Assembly (NCBI RefSeq): GCF_000518165.1
Contig: NZ_JADB01000002.1
Location: 124,001 to 188,000, forward strand
Source: Bartonella elizabethae F9251 = ATCC 49927
GTDB taxonomy: Bacteria; Pseudomonadota; Alphaproteobacteria; Rhizobiales; Rhizobiaceae
Direction of reading: 5' to 3'
DNA length: 64,000 nt
Shown here: piece by piece, positions 43,023 through 53,195 of the stretch
Layout: each line of letters opens with the position of its first letter
How positions within the stretch are numbered: the first letter of the stretch is position 1
Translations under genes and position numbers: made by a program
Notes under the pieces: generated by a model
Databases searched by the model: none
Seen by the model: the letters and a program-made list of their open reading frames with translations, nothing else
What the model was told of the DNA's origin: nothing

Positions 43023-46000
43023 TGAAAAAAAGTGTACGTTTATCAGCTTTCTTCTTTGGATTTGTGTTTTTTTTGGTCGGTGGTTTTGTTCTTGCACAAA
43101 GAGAAGACCGTCTTCCTTCTAGCGAAGAGACAGCAGATGATCGTTCATGGTTTGTTTCTTTAATTGAAAGCAAGCTTTCAGCGCCTAATCGTCAAGTTCG
43201 CTTACACAATATGCAAGGAGCGCTATCTTCTCAAACATCAATTGATGCGATTACTGTCAGTGATAAAAAGGGGATTTGGCTTAAAATTACCAATGCCAAA
43301 ATGGATTGGAATCGTCTAGCCTTGCTAAGAGGGCGGATGGATATTAATCAGCTTTCGGCAGAACAGATTACGTTTTTACGCAAACCACAAGGCAATTCTT
43401 CTCTTATTTCTTCCCTTGAGACAGGTAAGTTTTCTTTACCAAAATTGCCGCTTGCTCTTTCGATCAATAGACTTACAGCTCAACATGTGACGTTTGAGCA
43501 GAATCTTTTTGGTTTTTCTGCTGATATGTCCTTGGCAGGCAATTTCACTTTGGCGAATGGTCATTTTAATATTGATATGGTGGCGCATCGTTTAGATGCA
43601 CTGGGGTCTTTTTCTGTTGTTACCAAGATATCAGAGAACAATCGTACAGCTCACATTGATATCTCTGCTGATGAACCGCAAAATGGTATTTTGGCGAATG
43701 TTTTTAACATGGAAAAACGCCCAGCATTGAATCTCGCGATTAAAGGTGAGGGTACTTTTGATGATTTGGTTATCAAACTTTCTTTAGAATCCGATCATCA
43801 CTCTATTTTAGATGGTCATATTATTTTTGCAAGTGTTTCAGAAGGACACAGTTTTTCTACGAAAATAGAGGGTAGATTGGATCCTTTAATACCTTCTCAA
43901 TATCGTCATCTCTTCGCATCTGATATGATATTAAAAGCAGAGGCAAGAAGGACAAGAGAGGGGGTGACCCACCTTGATCAGATGGTTCTTCAGAGCAACG
44001 CAATGAATGTTGTCGCCAATGGTGAAATAACCGCCGATGGATTTTTGCGGCAGCTTTTTATTGATGGCAAAATGGCTCTTGATAACGAAAAGGAGTTTGT
44101 TCATTTGCCCATATCAGAGAGGCCAAAACCTGCGAATACTCTTGCTTTGAACATTGACTATGGTCGCGAAGGACAACCATCTTGGAATGGGCGGCTGGTT
44201 GTCCATCATTTTAGCAATAAAAATATTTATATTCGCGATGCGGTTTTTGATATGGGGGGAGTAAGCGAAAATCTTGATAATGCGGCTTCTCGTCATGTTG
44301 GTGTTCAGGTTAATGGAACGCTTCAAGGGGTTAAAAAGATTAAGGGAGGGGGCATAGAAGACTTAAGCCAAGCAGTTCATATGTATTTAGATACGGATAT
44401 TGTTGCGAATAAACCAATTTTGATTCATGATCTTAGTGTTACGTCTCAGGGTTTTTCTTCTTGGTTAAAAGGGACAATGGAGAATTTTATTTTTAAAGGT
44501 GATCTTGGGTTAAAAGCCCAAACACTAGGTCCTTTAGAAGTATTCAGTAAACACCCCCTCTCTGGCAGTGCAGATATTAAAGCCAAAGGAACGATTGGCT
44601 TATTGAGTGGCATTTTTGATTTAAAATTATCAGGAATGGCTGACAATATGAAAATAGGTGTGCAGCCTTTTAATCGTTTATTCAAAGGAAATATCACTCT
44701 TTCAGGTGGTATTGCTCACAATACGATGGGCTTCATTTTACGTCATTTGAATTTGAAAAATCAATATACAAACATAAAAGCTAATGGTTATTTTTCGGAT
44801 GAAGACGCTAAAATGGACTTATCTGCTCAAATATCTGATCTCGCCAAATTAGATCCGAAGATAAGCGGTGCACTTACAATTCAAGGGACAGCAAGAGGGC
44901 GTAATAGTCATATAAAGCTCAATACAAATGCTCATGTTGCTGAAGCGTTCGTTATGGGGAAGAAGCTTCAAAACACAACACTTAACATAAAGGCACTTGT
45001 AGATAATACAGCACCGGTTACTTCTTTAACAGGGGTTGTAAAAGGTGAAGGAGTTTTTGCTCATAAACCTCTGCATTTATCTGCTTCTTTTAAGGATTCT
45101 CATAAGATTCGAAAACTTGAGAATATTGATATTAAAGGGGGAAGTGCAAAAATAACGGGTGATCTTTCTCAACAATTTGGAGGTTTTTTGAAAGGAGCGC
45201 TGCATATTGATGCCGATGATATTTCAGTGCTTTCAGCGTTATTTTTGCAGGATGGTAGTGGAGAAGTAAAAGGAGATTTTATTTTTGATGAACAACATGG
45301 CAGACAAAAAGCCCATGTGAAGGCGCATGTTAACCATTTGAATTTTGCCAAGAATAAAATAAAAAAACTGGCAATAGATGCCGACATATTTGATCCTTTT
45401 GGCACAACTCAGTTTGAAGGTGTTATCAATGCAGAACATATCCAAACTCCTTTGATAATGGTTAATCGTTTAAAAGCTCAGGCCAATAGAAATAATGAAC
45501 AAACGGTTTTTACTGTCCAAGCTATGTTTCATGATGCTCTTAATGCTCAGCTTTCAGGTCGAGTAATGGGTGTAGAACTTCCAAAAGGCATAAAACGAGA
45601 AGTACAAATTGAAACCGTAGATTTAAAACAACACCATTTTCATGCAACATTGCCGAAACCGTCAATCATTGTTTTTGATCAAGATGGGATAACAATCAAT
45701 GAATTAGGAATTGCAATAAATGGCGGTAAAATGACCCTTGCGGGGAATATTCAAGATACCCTGAATTTGCAACTTACCGTGGATTCTCTTCCTGCTACTT
45801 TAGCCAATCTGTGGAAATCCGATCTTGGAGCATCAGGCAGTGTAACAGGAAAGGTTATGATTCGTGGTCATTTTAAAAAACCTGATATAACCTACGATAT
45901 AAAAGGTGAAGGACTGACAACCGTTGCTCTTCAAGATAAAAAAATTATGCCTTTTTCGCTTTCTGCTACGGGAAAAACCTTAGATCAAAACCTTACTTTG

Positions 46001-47674
46001 AATGCAAGTTTAACAGGAGAAGGAGTACAAGCACAAGCTCAAGGGCTGGTATCTTTAGAGAAAGACAAACTTGATCTCCATATTAATTTGCAAAATTTAT
46101 CTGCACGTTTGGCGAATAGCTTTATTGCAGGACAAGCGCTTGATGGGACGGTGATAGGAAAAATTGATATTGGTGGGACAATGAAGGATCCATCGGCTCA
46201 TTTTGAGCTTTCTAGTCAAAGTTTAACCACTATGACGCATAAAGGACCGATGTTAATCAATATAAATACTCGTGGTTCTTATAAAAAATCGACATTGCAT
46301 ATTGAAAATATGATAGCAACTGGAGATAAAGGATTAGATCTTTCCATTCATGGGCCTGTTTCTCTTAATGGTTCAGAGGCAAAATTAAAGGTTAAAGGAA
46401 TAATGCCTCTTGATTTTGTTAATCTCTTATTAGCTAAGCGTGGTGCATATATAACGGGTACAGCAAGAGTTGATACAGTTCTTAATGGTGCGTTATCAAA
46501 GCCACAATTTGTTGGAAATATTTCTATAGCCGATGGTAGCTTTTTAGATTCAAAAACCCATGTAGGATTGAATAATATAACGCTTGAAGGCAAATTAAAT
46601 GGCGATCATATTCTTATAGAGAAAGCTTCAGCTTCTTCATCTGAAGGAGGGGGGATTTCTGCTTCAGGTCGTATTTCTAATGATCTAGAGACAGATTTGA
46701 TCTTTCATCTTGATAATGCCAATTATAATGATGGTTCTATGATTCTTGCAACATTGTCAGGTGAGATGACAATGACAGGTCATTTTCTCAGTGATCTTGT
46801 TATTGGTGGAGATATCATTGTTGAAAAGGCTGAAATTATTGTTCCTGATCATTTTCAAAATGCTAAGTTTCTTGATGTCAAAAACAAGAATTTAACAAAG
46901 CCAATTCAAACAACACTTGAACGTGCTGATGTTAAGAGCACGAATAAAAGTCCTAGTACCACAGAAGAATCATCATCTGTTGTGTTATCAAATATGCGTA
47001 TTACAGCACGCAATCAATTTTTTGTACGGGGAAAAGGGTTAGATGCCGAACTGGGAGGGCGCATTAATTTAGCAGGTTCATTAAATGATGTGCATCCAGT
47101 GGGTGAGTTTAGAATGATTCGTGGACGTTTTGATATTCTTTCACAACGTCTTAATTTTGATCAAGGACAAGCGAGTTTTAGCGGTAATCTTAATCCTACA
47201 GTTTATTTTGTAACCAACAATACCAGTGGTGACATTCGCGTCACTGTAACTGTAAGTGGAACGATTGATAATCTTGATATTAATTTTTCTTCACAACCGA
47301 ATTTGCCACAGGATGAGATTTTGGCGCGTTTGATTTTTAATCGCTCTCTTAATGAATTATCACCATTTCAGATTGCTCAACTTGCGGCAGCAGCAGCTGA
47401 TCTTGCAGGGGGTTCTAATACATCTTTGTTGAACACTTTACGAACTAAAATTGGGCTTGATGATCTTGATGTTATCGTTAATGAAAAGGGAAATACAGGC
47501 TTACGTGTTGGACGCTACATACACAATAACATTTATTTAGGCTTTGAAGCAGGATCTGATGGAATGACGAAAGGGACAATTAATTTGGATATTTCGCGTC
47601 ATCTCAAAGCTAAAGGTGCTATAGGAAATGAACAAAATTCGAGTATTGGTCTCTTTTATGAAAAAGACTACTAA
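43022..47674 (+). CDS. tamB: Translocation and assembly module protein TamB
   Basis: A 1550-residue AsmA-like protein, anchored by one N-terminal membrane segment (AFFFGFVFFLVGGFVLA) and spanning the periplasm as a long beta structure, shown by repeating phrases such as LDGTVIGKIDIGGTMKDPSA and ASGSVTGKVMIRGHFKKPDI. The C-terminal TamB/DUF490 domain is intact: VHPVGEFRMIRGRFDILSQR, NLPQDEILARLIFNRSLNEL and the final IGLFYEKDY. It works with TamA, and is suspected to carry phospholipids to the outer membrane. It starts in a one-base overlap with tamA. The length is normal for rhizobial TamB. Confidence 0.93.
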   Translation: MKKSVRLSAFFFGFVFFLVGGFVLAQREDRLPSSEETADDRSWFVSLIESKLSAPNRQVRLHNMQGALSSQTSIDAITVSDKKGIWLKITNAKMDWNRLALLRGRMDINQLSAEQITFLRKPQGNSSLISSLETGKFSLPKLPLALSINRLTAQHVTFEQNLFGFSADMSLAGNFTLANGHFNIDMVAHRLDALGSFSVVTKISENNRTAHIDISADEPQNGILANVFNMEKRPALNLAIKGEGTFDDLVIKLSLESDHHSILDGHIIFASVSEGHSFSTKIEGRLDPLIPSQYRHLFASDMILKAEARRTREGVTHLDQMVLQSNAMNVVANGEITADGFLRQLFIDGKMALDNEKEFVHLPISERPKPANTLALNIDYGREGQPSWNGRLVVHHFSNKNIYIRDAVFDMGGVSENLDNAASRHVGVQVNGTLQGVKKIKGGGIEDLSQAVHMYLDTDIVANKPILIHDLSVTSQGFSSWLKGTMENFIFKGDLGLKAQTLGPLEVFSKHPLSGSADIKAKGTIGLLSGIFDLKLSGMADNMKIGVQPFNRLFKGNITLSGGIAHNTMGFILRHLNLKNQYTNIKANGYFSDEDAKMDLSAQISDLAKLDPKISGALTIQGTARGRNSHIKLNTNAHVAEAFVMGKKLQNTTLNIKALVDNTAPVTSLTGVVKGEGVFAHKPLHLSASFKDSHKIRKLENIDIKGGSAKITGDLSQQFGGFLKGALHIDADDISVLSALFLQDGSGEVKGDFIFDEQHGRQKAHVKAHVNHLNFAKNKIKKLAIDADIFDPFGTTQFEGVINAEHIQTPLIMVNRLKAQANRNNEQTVFTVQAMFHDALNAQLSGRVMGVELPKGIKREVQIETVDLKQHHFHATLPKPSIIVFDQDGITINELGIAINGGKMTLAGNIQDTLNLQLTVDSLPATLANLWKSDLGASGSVTGKVMIRGHFKKPDITYDIKGEGLTTVALQDKKIMPFSLSATGKTLDQNLTLNASLTGEGVQAQAQGLVSLEKDKLDLHINLQNLSARLANSFIAGQALDGTVIGKIDIGGTMKDPSAHFELSSQSLTTMTHKGPMLININTRGSYKKSTLHIENMIATGDKGLDLSIHGPVSLNGSEAKLKVKGIMPLDFVNLLLAKRGAYITGTARVDTVLNGALSKPQFVGNISIADGSFLDSKTHVGLNNITLEGKLNGDHILIEKASASSSEGGGISASGRISNDLETDLIFHLDNANYNDGSMILATLSGEMTMTGHFLSDLVIGGDIIVEKAEIIVPDHFQNAKFLDVKNKNLTKPIQTTLERADVKSTNKSPSTTEESSSVVLSNMRITARNQFFVRGKGLDAELGGRINLAGSLNDVHPVGEFRMIRGRFDILSQRLNFDQGQASFSGNLNPTVYFVTNNTSGDIRVTVTVSGTIDNLDINFSSQPNLPQDEILARLIFNRSLNELSPFQIAQLAAAAADLAGGSNTSLLNTLRTKIGLDDLDVIVNEKGNTGLRVGRYIHNNIYLGFEAGSDGMTKGTINLDISRHLKAKGAIGNEQNSSIGLFYEKDY

Positions 47675-49175
47675 AGATTAATGTTTTAAAAAAAAGTTCT
47701 TTATTTTTTCTCTCTCATTTATAAGGTTGGGAAGGGAGCTTAGAGTAGAAATATACTCAAAGGAGAAGTATTTTATTGCGGTGTTAAGAGAACGATCTAA
47801 AATAATTTATTTTTTGTTTATGACAGTCTCTAAAGAGACAAAATCTTCATGAAAGAGAGCATATTATTTTGCTGATTTATAGTGATTTTAGAAAAATACT
47901 TAAACCTCATTCTCAAGCCCATTCCATGCAGTTGACTAAAGAGTGTATTGTATGCAACATATTGATTTATAAAGTTAATTTATCTTTATTCATCTTGAAT
48001 TAAAACTTTGAATGCCGTAAGCTATTCTCATTGCAAATCTCTCTGATATTAAAGCAATCAAAACCATTTTTTGTATATTACAAGTGGAGAAGTCTGCGTG
48101 GTAAAAACGGTTAAGAAATGCTTCAAAATGCTTCTTATCAAGCATCTCGAGAACTAAGGGCTGTCGCAATACCCACGAGCTGATAAAATGTGTGAAGGGT
48201 GCTGGCTTGTTATCCCATGAGCGTAAAGATGGAGGTGCCCAAATGGATTTATCGTTATACAATTTCAGGGATGTTGTCGCGAAATGAGTTTGGGAGAATA
48301 TTTGAGAGACGTCTCTTTAAAACAAGCCGGTGAATTTGCAACAGAATGCTATTCTGTTTTACATGAAGGACGTGCGCTCATTAAAGAACGCGATAGACAA
48401 AAGCATGAGGCAAGCATAGAATTTATAAAATATCGATTTTATGTTCAAACGCAGTTAAAGCAATCTACAATAGTCAAAAGTCTTAGAATAAATCCTTTCT
48501 TATTTTTTAAATCTTTTTCTTTTACGCTGAGTGTATCTATAATTTGCAGCACATTTTTTTGTAATTGATAGCTTATTTGTTGCGCTATAGAAGACAGTCA
48601 TTTTAGGGATAGTGATAGTAAGGTGTGTAGCCTTTGACCAAGTATTTTGAAAGTATGTGGATGTATAGTTAGGGGTGGTCTCTTATTCGTTGAGCCTTGT
48701 ATACGTGAATCACATAAGTCATTATCGGGTGGAATGAATTCAATAAGAATCTGTATTGTCTATAAATTAGATTGAGGAGGAATCTTCGTCTTTTTAAGGT
48801 GTGAAGAGGAAAAAATTGTTAGCGTAGAGATAAATATGGATAAAGATGGCATCAACCTAGATTGTTTATCCTTCGTGGAAATTTTTTCTGATGGTATCCT
48901 CTTTTTAGGATTGGTAAAATTTAAGAATTTTTCATCATTTTCTTAAAAAGAGAAGAAGATTTTTGTTTTCATTGCATGATTAAAAATCAATAGCATTCAA
49001 CAAAATATAAAGAAAAGTCTTTCATCTAAATCCAAGAAGTTTTTTTTCGATAAACCATAAATTTTTTGCCAATTCTTAATTGAAATAATACTCTCCCTTG
49101 GTAATTCTGTTTTTACAAGTGGAACGTTAGCTTCTATCCATTTTTTACTTTAAATCTTCTTTAAATACCTAGAAA
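47675..49175. other. 1.5 kb gene-poor gap after tamB
   Basis: Mostly AT-rich with stops. Its only protein-like part is about 47990-48570, where the base composition is visibly less AT-biased: an open stretch on the plus strand reads GAGLLSHERKDGGAQMDLSL up to a stop, then MSLGEYLRDVSL begins at 48284 in a different frame. This looks like the remains of an unknown gene. The remaining 600 bases before the ABC exporter hold nothing recognisable. Confidence 0.45.
48284..48568 (+). CDS. Small hypothetical protein or gene fragment
   Basis: A 94-codon frame. Its first 55 residues (MSLGEYLRDVSLKQAGEFAT, then SVLHEGRALIKERDRQKHEAS) look like real helical protein sequence, while the last 30 (FLFFKSFSFTLSVSIICSTF) look like read-through of AT-rich DNA. 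The ATG overlaps the stop of another open stretch (AAATGA). I do not recognise a family. Most likely it is a surviving piece of a decayed gene; a small intact gene is possible. Confidence 0.35.
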   Translation: MSLGEYLRDVSLKQAGEFATECYSVLHEGRALIKERDRQKHEASIEFIKYRFYVQTQLKQSTIVKSLRINPFLFFKSFSFTLSVSIICSTFFCN

Positions 49176-50942
49176 TTAAGACGTGTGCTTTTTGAACTGG
49201 ATATTATGAAGTTTTTTATAAAACCCATGTTCTTTTGCGAGTAATTCTTTCTGAGTTCCTTGTTCAATTAGTTGTCCATTTTGTATGACCACAATTTTAT
49301 GAGCACGAGCAATCGTTGAAAGACGATGTGCAATAATGATCGTTGTGCGCCCTTCGGTAAGGTGATGAATGGCTTCATTGATTTGTGCTTCGGTGTGTGA
49401 ATCAAGAGCGCTTGTTGCTTCATCAAGAATCAGAATTTCACTATCGTGAATCATTGCTCTAGCAATAGCAAGGCGTTGTTTTTGTCCCCCCGAAAGATTA
49501 CAACCATTATCGCCTATCTGTGTATCATAACCATTTGGCAAATTCATAATAAAATCATGAGCATTTGCTGCTTTTGCTGCTGCGATAATTTCGTCATCAC
49601 GAGCACCTTCTTTTCCAAGCCCAATATTATATTTAACGGTTCCTTGAAAGAGAAAAGTATCTTGCCCTACATAGGCCATCAGGTTTCTCAGAGAACGAAA
49701 TGTTGTGTAGCGGATGTCTTGATCGTTAATCAGTATGCGTCCTTTTGTAGGGTCATAGAGGCGCATAATAAGATTGATAAGGGTTGATTTTCCCGAACCA
49801 GATGGTCCTACCAACGCTGTCATTTTTCCAGCTTCTATTTCTAGATTGAAGTCTTTTAATACCATTTTGTTATCAGTGTATGCAAAAGAAACATTCTCGA
49901 AATGAATAGCTCCTTGCGTTTTATTCAGATCTTTAGCTTCTTTATGTTCTATAACTGTAAGGGGACGATCGAGTATTTCAAACATTGTACGGATATTGAC
50001 CAAGCCAGATTCAATTTTGACACGGACATTTGCTAGTCTTTTTGCGGGTTCATAAGTTAAAAGTAAAGCAACAATAAAGGACATAAATTCCCCTTGAACA
50101 CCTGCGCGTTGGGTTGCAAGGTAACCGGAAAAACAGATAATACCGGCAATGGCGACACCTGTGAGTGTTTCCATAATCGGATTGGTAATCGCTTCAAGTG
50201 TTGCAATATTGTTTGTTTGTTTTTCAACATCACAAATGGCTTTGTCCATCCTTTTTTTCATGACTTCTTCTAGTGAAAAAGCCTTAATGACTCGAATACC
50301 AACAGCCGTTTCCTGGACGATTTTGATAATTTCACCAAGTGAAAGAAGTTCTTTTTCCATAAGGCGGCGAACACGTTTTAAAGCCATTCGAACACCTAAA
50401 AAAGCCAGTGGTCCTACGATTAAAGTAATGGAGATTAACACAAAATTTTGAATGAACATGACAAGCAACAAACCGCTAACGGAAAGCAAATCACGTACAA
50501 AAGTTGTGATAATCGTATCAATGATATTACGCACAGCTGTTGCATTATGGGTCACGCGAACAAGCAGATCAGATGACGTATTATTGTGATAAAAAGAGAC
50601 ACCTTGTTCCATAAGGCGTGCATAAATTTTGCGCTGTTGTTCAGCAATGATACTGTTGCCTGCTTTGCTTAAGAAGTAAGTTTGGGCAAAAGTTGCAATT
50701 CCTTTAAGAATAAAGATAAAAGCAATGAAGCTAGAAGTCACAACGATCATAGTAAAATTTTGCGCATCAACAATATAATTAACAACATCACGCATAATCC
50801 ATGCACTGGTTGCCGTTGTGCAGGAAATGATGATCATTGAAATAATCGCTGCACTGTACCAACGCGCATGTTTATGAAAGTTTTCTCGCAAAAGGCGGAT
50901 AATAAGATGTTTATCAAAAGAGGAAAGTTTTTTTTTGTCCAT
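49176..50942 (-). CDS. MsbA-like ABC exporter, fused permease and ATPase
   Basis: A 588-residue half-transporter with six membrane spans (from SAAIISMIIISCTTATSAWI to AGIICFSGYLATQ) and a C-terminal ABC ATPase. Walker A is GPSGSGKSTLIN (about residue 380), the signature LSGGQKQRLAIARAM (about 482) and Walker B EILILDEATSALD (about 500), with the switch in IIIAHRLST. The sequence is closest in layout to lipid A/phospholipid exporters of the MsbA type found in alphaproteobacteria. It would act as a homodimer in the inner membrane. The substrate is not shown by context, as both flanks are gene-poor. Confidence 0.87.
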   Translation of the reverse strand: MDKKKLSSFDKHLIIRLLRENFHKHARWYSAAIISMIIISCTTATSAWIMRDVVNYIVDAQNFTMIVVTSSFIAFIFILKGIATFAQTYFLSKAGNSIIAEQQRKIYARLMEQGVSFYHNNTSSDLLVRVTHNATAVRNIIDTIITTFVRDLLSVSGLLLVMFIQNFVLISITLIVGPLAFLGVRMALKRVRRLMEKELLSLGEIIKIVQETAVGIRVIKAFSLEEVMKKRMDKAICDVEKQTNNIATLEAITNPIMETLTGVAIAGIICFSGYLATQRAGVQGEFMSFIVALLLTYEPAKRLANVRVKIESGLVNIRTMFEILDRPLTVIEHKEAKDLNKTQGAIHFENVSFAYTDNKMVLKDFNLEIEAGKMTALVGPSGSGKSTLINLIMRLYDPTKGRILINDQDIRYTTFRSLRNLMAYVGQDTFLFQGTVKYNIGLGKEGARDDEIIAAAKAANAHDFIMNLPNGYDTQIGDNGCNLSGGQKQRLAIARAMIHDSEILILDEATSALDSHTEAQINEAIHHLTEGRTTIIIAHRLSTIARAHKIVVIQNGQLIEQGTQKELLAKEHGFYKKLHNIQFKKHTS

Positions 50943-51268
50943 GAAGTGCTTCTATATTTTCTTGTTGTTTTATGCAAGATTGAAGCGCTCTTAATTAAAG
51001 CTCCTTAATCTTTTTTACAAAAAGAGCCTTCTTCTTTCAATGTGCGCCATACTCCTTCATGCGATAACATTTCGTATAACGTGAAATTCTTCAGAAATGG
51101 TCTGTACTCCGCTATTAATTCATATAAGATATAGACACCGCCATCTATAAGATATAAGCTGATACCATCACTCTATTGGCATTCGCATGTTGCAACAGTC
51201 TCCCCTAATCGCTTGAAAAGTTTTATAAAAGGATAATGATTTCTTTCTATACACATCATATCCCTTAT

Positions 51269-51394
51269 GATGCACGAGTGAGTATTTTCGTTTGATTTCA
51301 TATTAAAAAATTTGAAATGATAGAATCCTACAATATTCGTTTTTCTTATTCGATGAGAAGAAATATAAATTATCCATTATTAATGAATATGTTA
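51269..51394. repeat. Dispersed intergenic repeat, copy 1
   Basis: Shares with copy 2 the block TTTGAAATGA-A/T-AGAATCCTACAAT at 51311, CTTATTC, and a 3' end of AATTAT...ATATGTT, plus a looser upstream part (GATGCACGAGTGAGT against AATGTATAAGCAAGT). The order and spacing of the blocks are the same as in the other copies. Confidence 0.55.
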
Positions 51395-51896
51395 TTTTAT
51401 TCCACTCTATGTAAAATATCGCACAAGGAAATTTTCATGCTTTGAGCATTTAAAAATACATTATTTACATTCTATAACATTGCGTATCTGCTTTATCCTA
51501 CGACATTCAGAAGATTAGGTTAAAACCAAAGGAATAAAAAATTTTTAAAAGCTTTTGTGGTGAACCAACAAAACGATCTATCTTTAAAAGAGATAGTGGC
51601 TAAAGTTTCTGAGAATTCTGACAATAGAGTTGATAATAAGGGGAAAGTTGTAATAAACAGATGATCTTTTATTTGGAAAAATAAGTACGGGCTTATTCTC
51701 TGGTTTATTGAATACTGTTTGGTAAAGTGTTGTTATTAAGTCTCCCATCTTTTAAGCTTATGAAGGAATAAGCTGGGGCACCATCACACACTTTGATAGC
51801 TCGTGCGTGTAGCGATAACCGCTGGTACTCGAGACGATTTATGAGAGGCATTTTTACTCTTTTTTTGTATAGTCTTTATTCACGCATGCTTCTCCA

Positions 51897-52030
51897 TTTG
51901 TAATGTATAAGCAAGTGATCTTGATTGATTCAACATGAAACAGATTTGAAATGAAAGAATCCTACAATCTTCGGGACTCTTATTCAATATGCAAAACAAT
52001 GAATTATTTTTACAAATCAGTATGTTGCTA
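51897..52030. repeat. Dispersed intergenic repeat, copy 2
   Basis: The best-kept copy by eye. Blocks in order: TTTGTAATGTATAAGCAAGT, a short link with ATTCAACATGAAAC, TTTGAAATGAAAGAATCC at 51945, CTTATTCAATATGCAAAAC, AATGAATTATTTTTACAAAT, and CAGTATGTTGCT. All blocks recur in copy 3. Confidence 0.6.
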
Positions 52031-52196
52031 TTACAAGTAACAGATGAGAATGATCGTCCTAATGGGCACCATTATCTTTATGATTGCGAAAGTTTAAATT
52101 AACATCCTATCATTTCTTTACCAGTTTCCATATTGTTATAGGTTTTGGCATTTGAAATGGTTCACAAAAAATTTTAATGTTTTATGCATTATCTCT

Positions 52197-52334
52197 GTTT
52201 GTGATGTACAAGAAAATGATTTTTTGCATGGGTTCCATGAATAAGAAAGCTCGAAATGAGAAAATCTTAGAATGTCTGCGCTCTCTCATTGAATATGCGA
52301 AATAGTGAATTGTTCTTATAAATCGAGAACGCAC
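52197..52334. repeat. Dispersed intergenic repeat, copy 3
   Basis: Blocks in order: TTTGTGATGTACAAGAAAAT, GGTTCCATGAATAAG, CTCGAAATGAGAAAATCTTA at 52250, CTCTCATTGAATATGCGAAA, AGTGAATTGTTCTTATAAAT. Each aligns with the corresponding block of copy 2 about 300 bases away. Confidence 0.6.
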
Positions 52335-52378
52335 TATTAAACTCTTAAAAGGATTTATACACATTTATAAAACCTTAA

Positions 52379-52407
52379 AAGCACCACAAAAACCTACTGT
52401 AGTGCTT
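52379..52407 (-). terminator. Rho-independent terminator after infC
   Basis: On the minus strand the arms are AAGCACTACA and TGTGGTGCTT, a 10-base stem with one G-U pair and a 9-base loop, followed by TTTTAAGG. It lies 62 bases after the infC stop and shows that infC is transcribed alone, without rpmI-rplT. Confidence 0.75.
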
Positions 52408-52468
52408 CTAAATGATACCCCTCCGCTCATTTTGATAAGTTGCACATAAATATTATTTCAAAGAAAAG

Positions 52469-53005
52469 TTATTTAGGTGCTATCACCATCATTATTTGCC
52501 GCCCTTCAAGTTTTGGCTCCAATTCAATCTTGGCAATTTCACTTGTATCTTCTTTCACGCGCTGAAGAAGTTTTAATCCAAGATCTTGGTGAGCCATCTC
52601 ACGACCACGAAAACGCAAAGTAATCTTTACTTTATCACCATGATCGATAAAGCGGTGGACAGCCCTGAGCTTGACTCCATAATCATGAACATCAACATTC
52701 GGACGCATCTTAATCTCTTTGATTTCGATAACTTTTTGTTTTTTACGTGTCTCTGCAGCTTTTTTTTGAGTTTGATACTTTAATTTGCCCAAATCGATGA
52801 TTTTACATACGGGTGGTTCCGCATTTGGTACAATTTCAACCAAATCAAGTCCAGCTTCTGCGGCCATAGCAAGAGCCTCTTGTATCGCAACGACTCCCTG
52901 ATGTTGTCCCTCATCATTAATAAGCTGCACATGAGGCACCCGAATATCCTGATTTGAACGTGGTCCATCCTTTTGGTTAGGTGTCATTTTAAATGGTTTA
53001 CGAAT
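52469..53005 (-). CDS. infC: Translation initiation factor IF-3, AUU start
   Basis: A 178-residue IF-3. The signature [14 protein letters not shown] (64-77) and the linker [20 protein letters not shown] are complete, and [14 protein letters not shown] is the usual alphaproteobacterial N-terminus. The start appears to be ATT at 53005: a strong AAGGAG (53019-53014 on the minus strand) lies 8 bases before it, and the six codons from ATT read (M)RKPFK, which fits the family leader. The first ATG, at 52987, is 26 bases from that ribosome-binding site. An AUU start is the known device by which IF-3 limits its own synthesis in E. coli. IF-3 keeps subunits apart and proofreads start codons. Confidence 0.93.
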   Translation of the reverse strand: MRKPFKMTPNQKDGPRSNQDIRVPHVQLINDEGQHQGVVAIQEALAMAAEAGLDLVEIVPNAEPPVCKIIDLGKLKYQTQKKAAETRKKQKVIEIKEIKMRPNVDVHDYGVKLRAVHRFIDHGDKVKITLRFRGREMAHQDLGLKLLQRVKEDTSEIAKIELEPKLEGRQIMMVIAPK

Positions 53006-53013
53006 GGCTTATG

Positions 53014-53019
53014 CTCCTT
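53014..53019 (-). promoter_or_regulatory. Ribosome-binding site that sets the AUU start of infC
   Basis: AAGGAG on the minus strand with an 8-base spacer (CATAAGCC) to the ATT at 53005-53003. The spacing is ideal for the ATT and poor for the downstream ATG, so it decides the start. Confidence 0.75.
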
Positions 53020-53195
53020 AATTCTGATTCAACTACGATTAATTTAATATACAATTATGCACATAAAAACAACTATAATTCGTGTCTGTTTCATTATTTG
53101 ATTTGTTACTTTTTTAAGTGATTTAGATTATAAAAGTTTTTCTCTTGATTTAAAGAACTTGATTTAAAGAAATTGTTTTATGGAGGAAAAGAATC

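Larger units (their letters stand above)
50943..52378. other. 1.4 kb gene-free region with degenerate repeats
   Basis: No credible gene on either strand. Three copies of a roughly 130-base degenerate repeat lie at 51269-51394, 51897-52030 and 52197-52334. The rest is AT-rich. The region lies between the ABC exporter (its upstream side) and the infC terminator. Confidence 0.5.

Noticed and set aside
47990-48262. 90-codon minus-strand frame
   Set aside because: It lies opposite the plus-strand open stretch that looks more protein-like; neither was recognised, and this one has no start signal.
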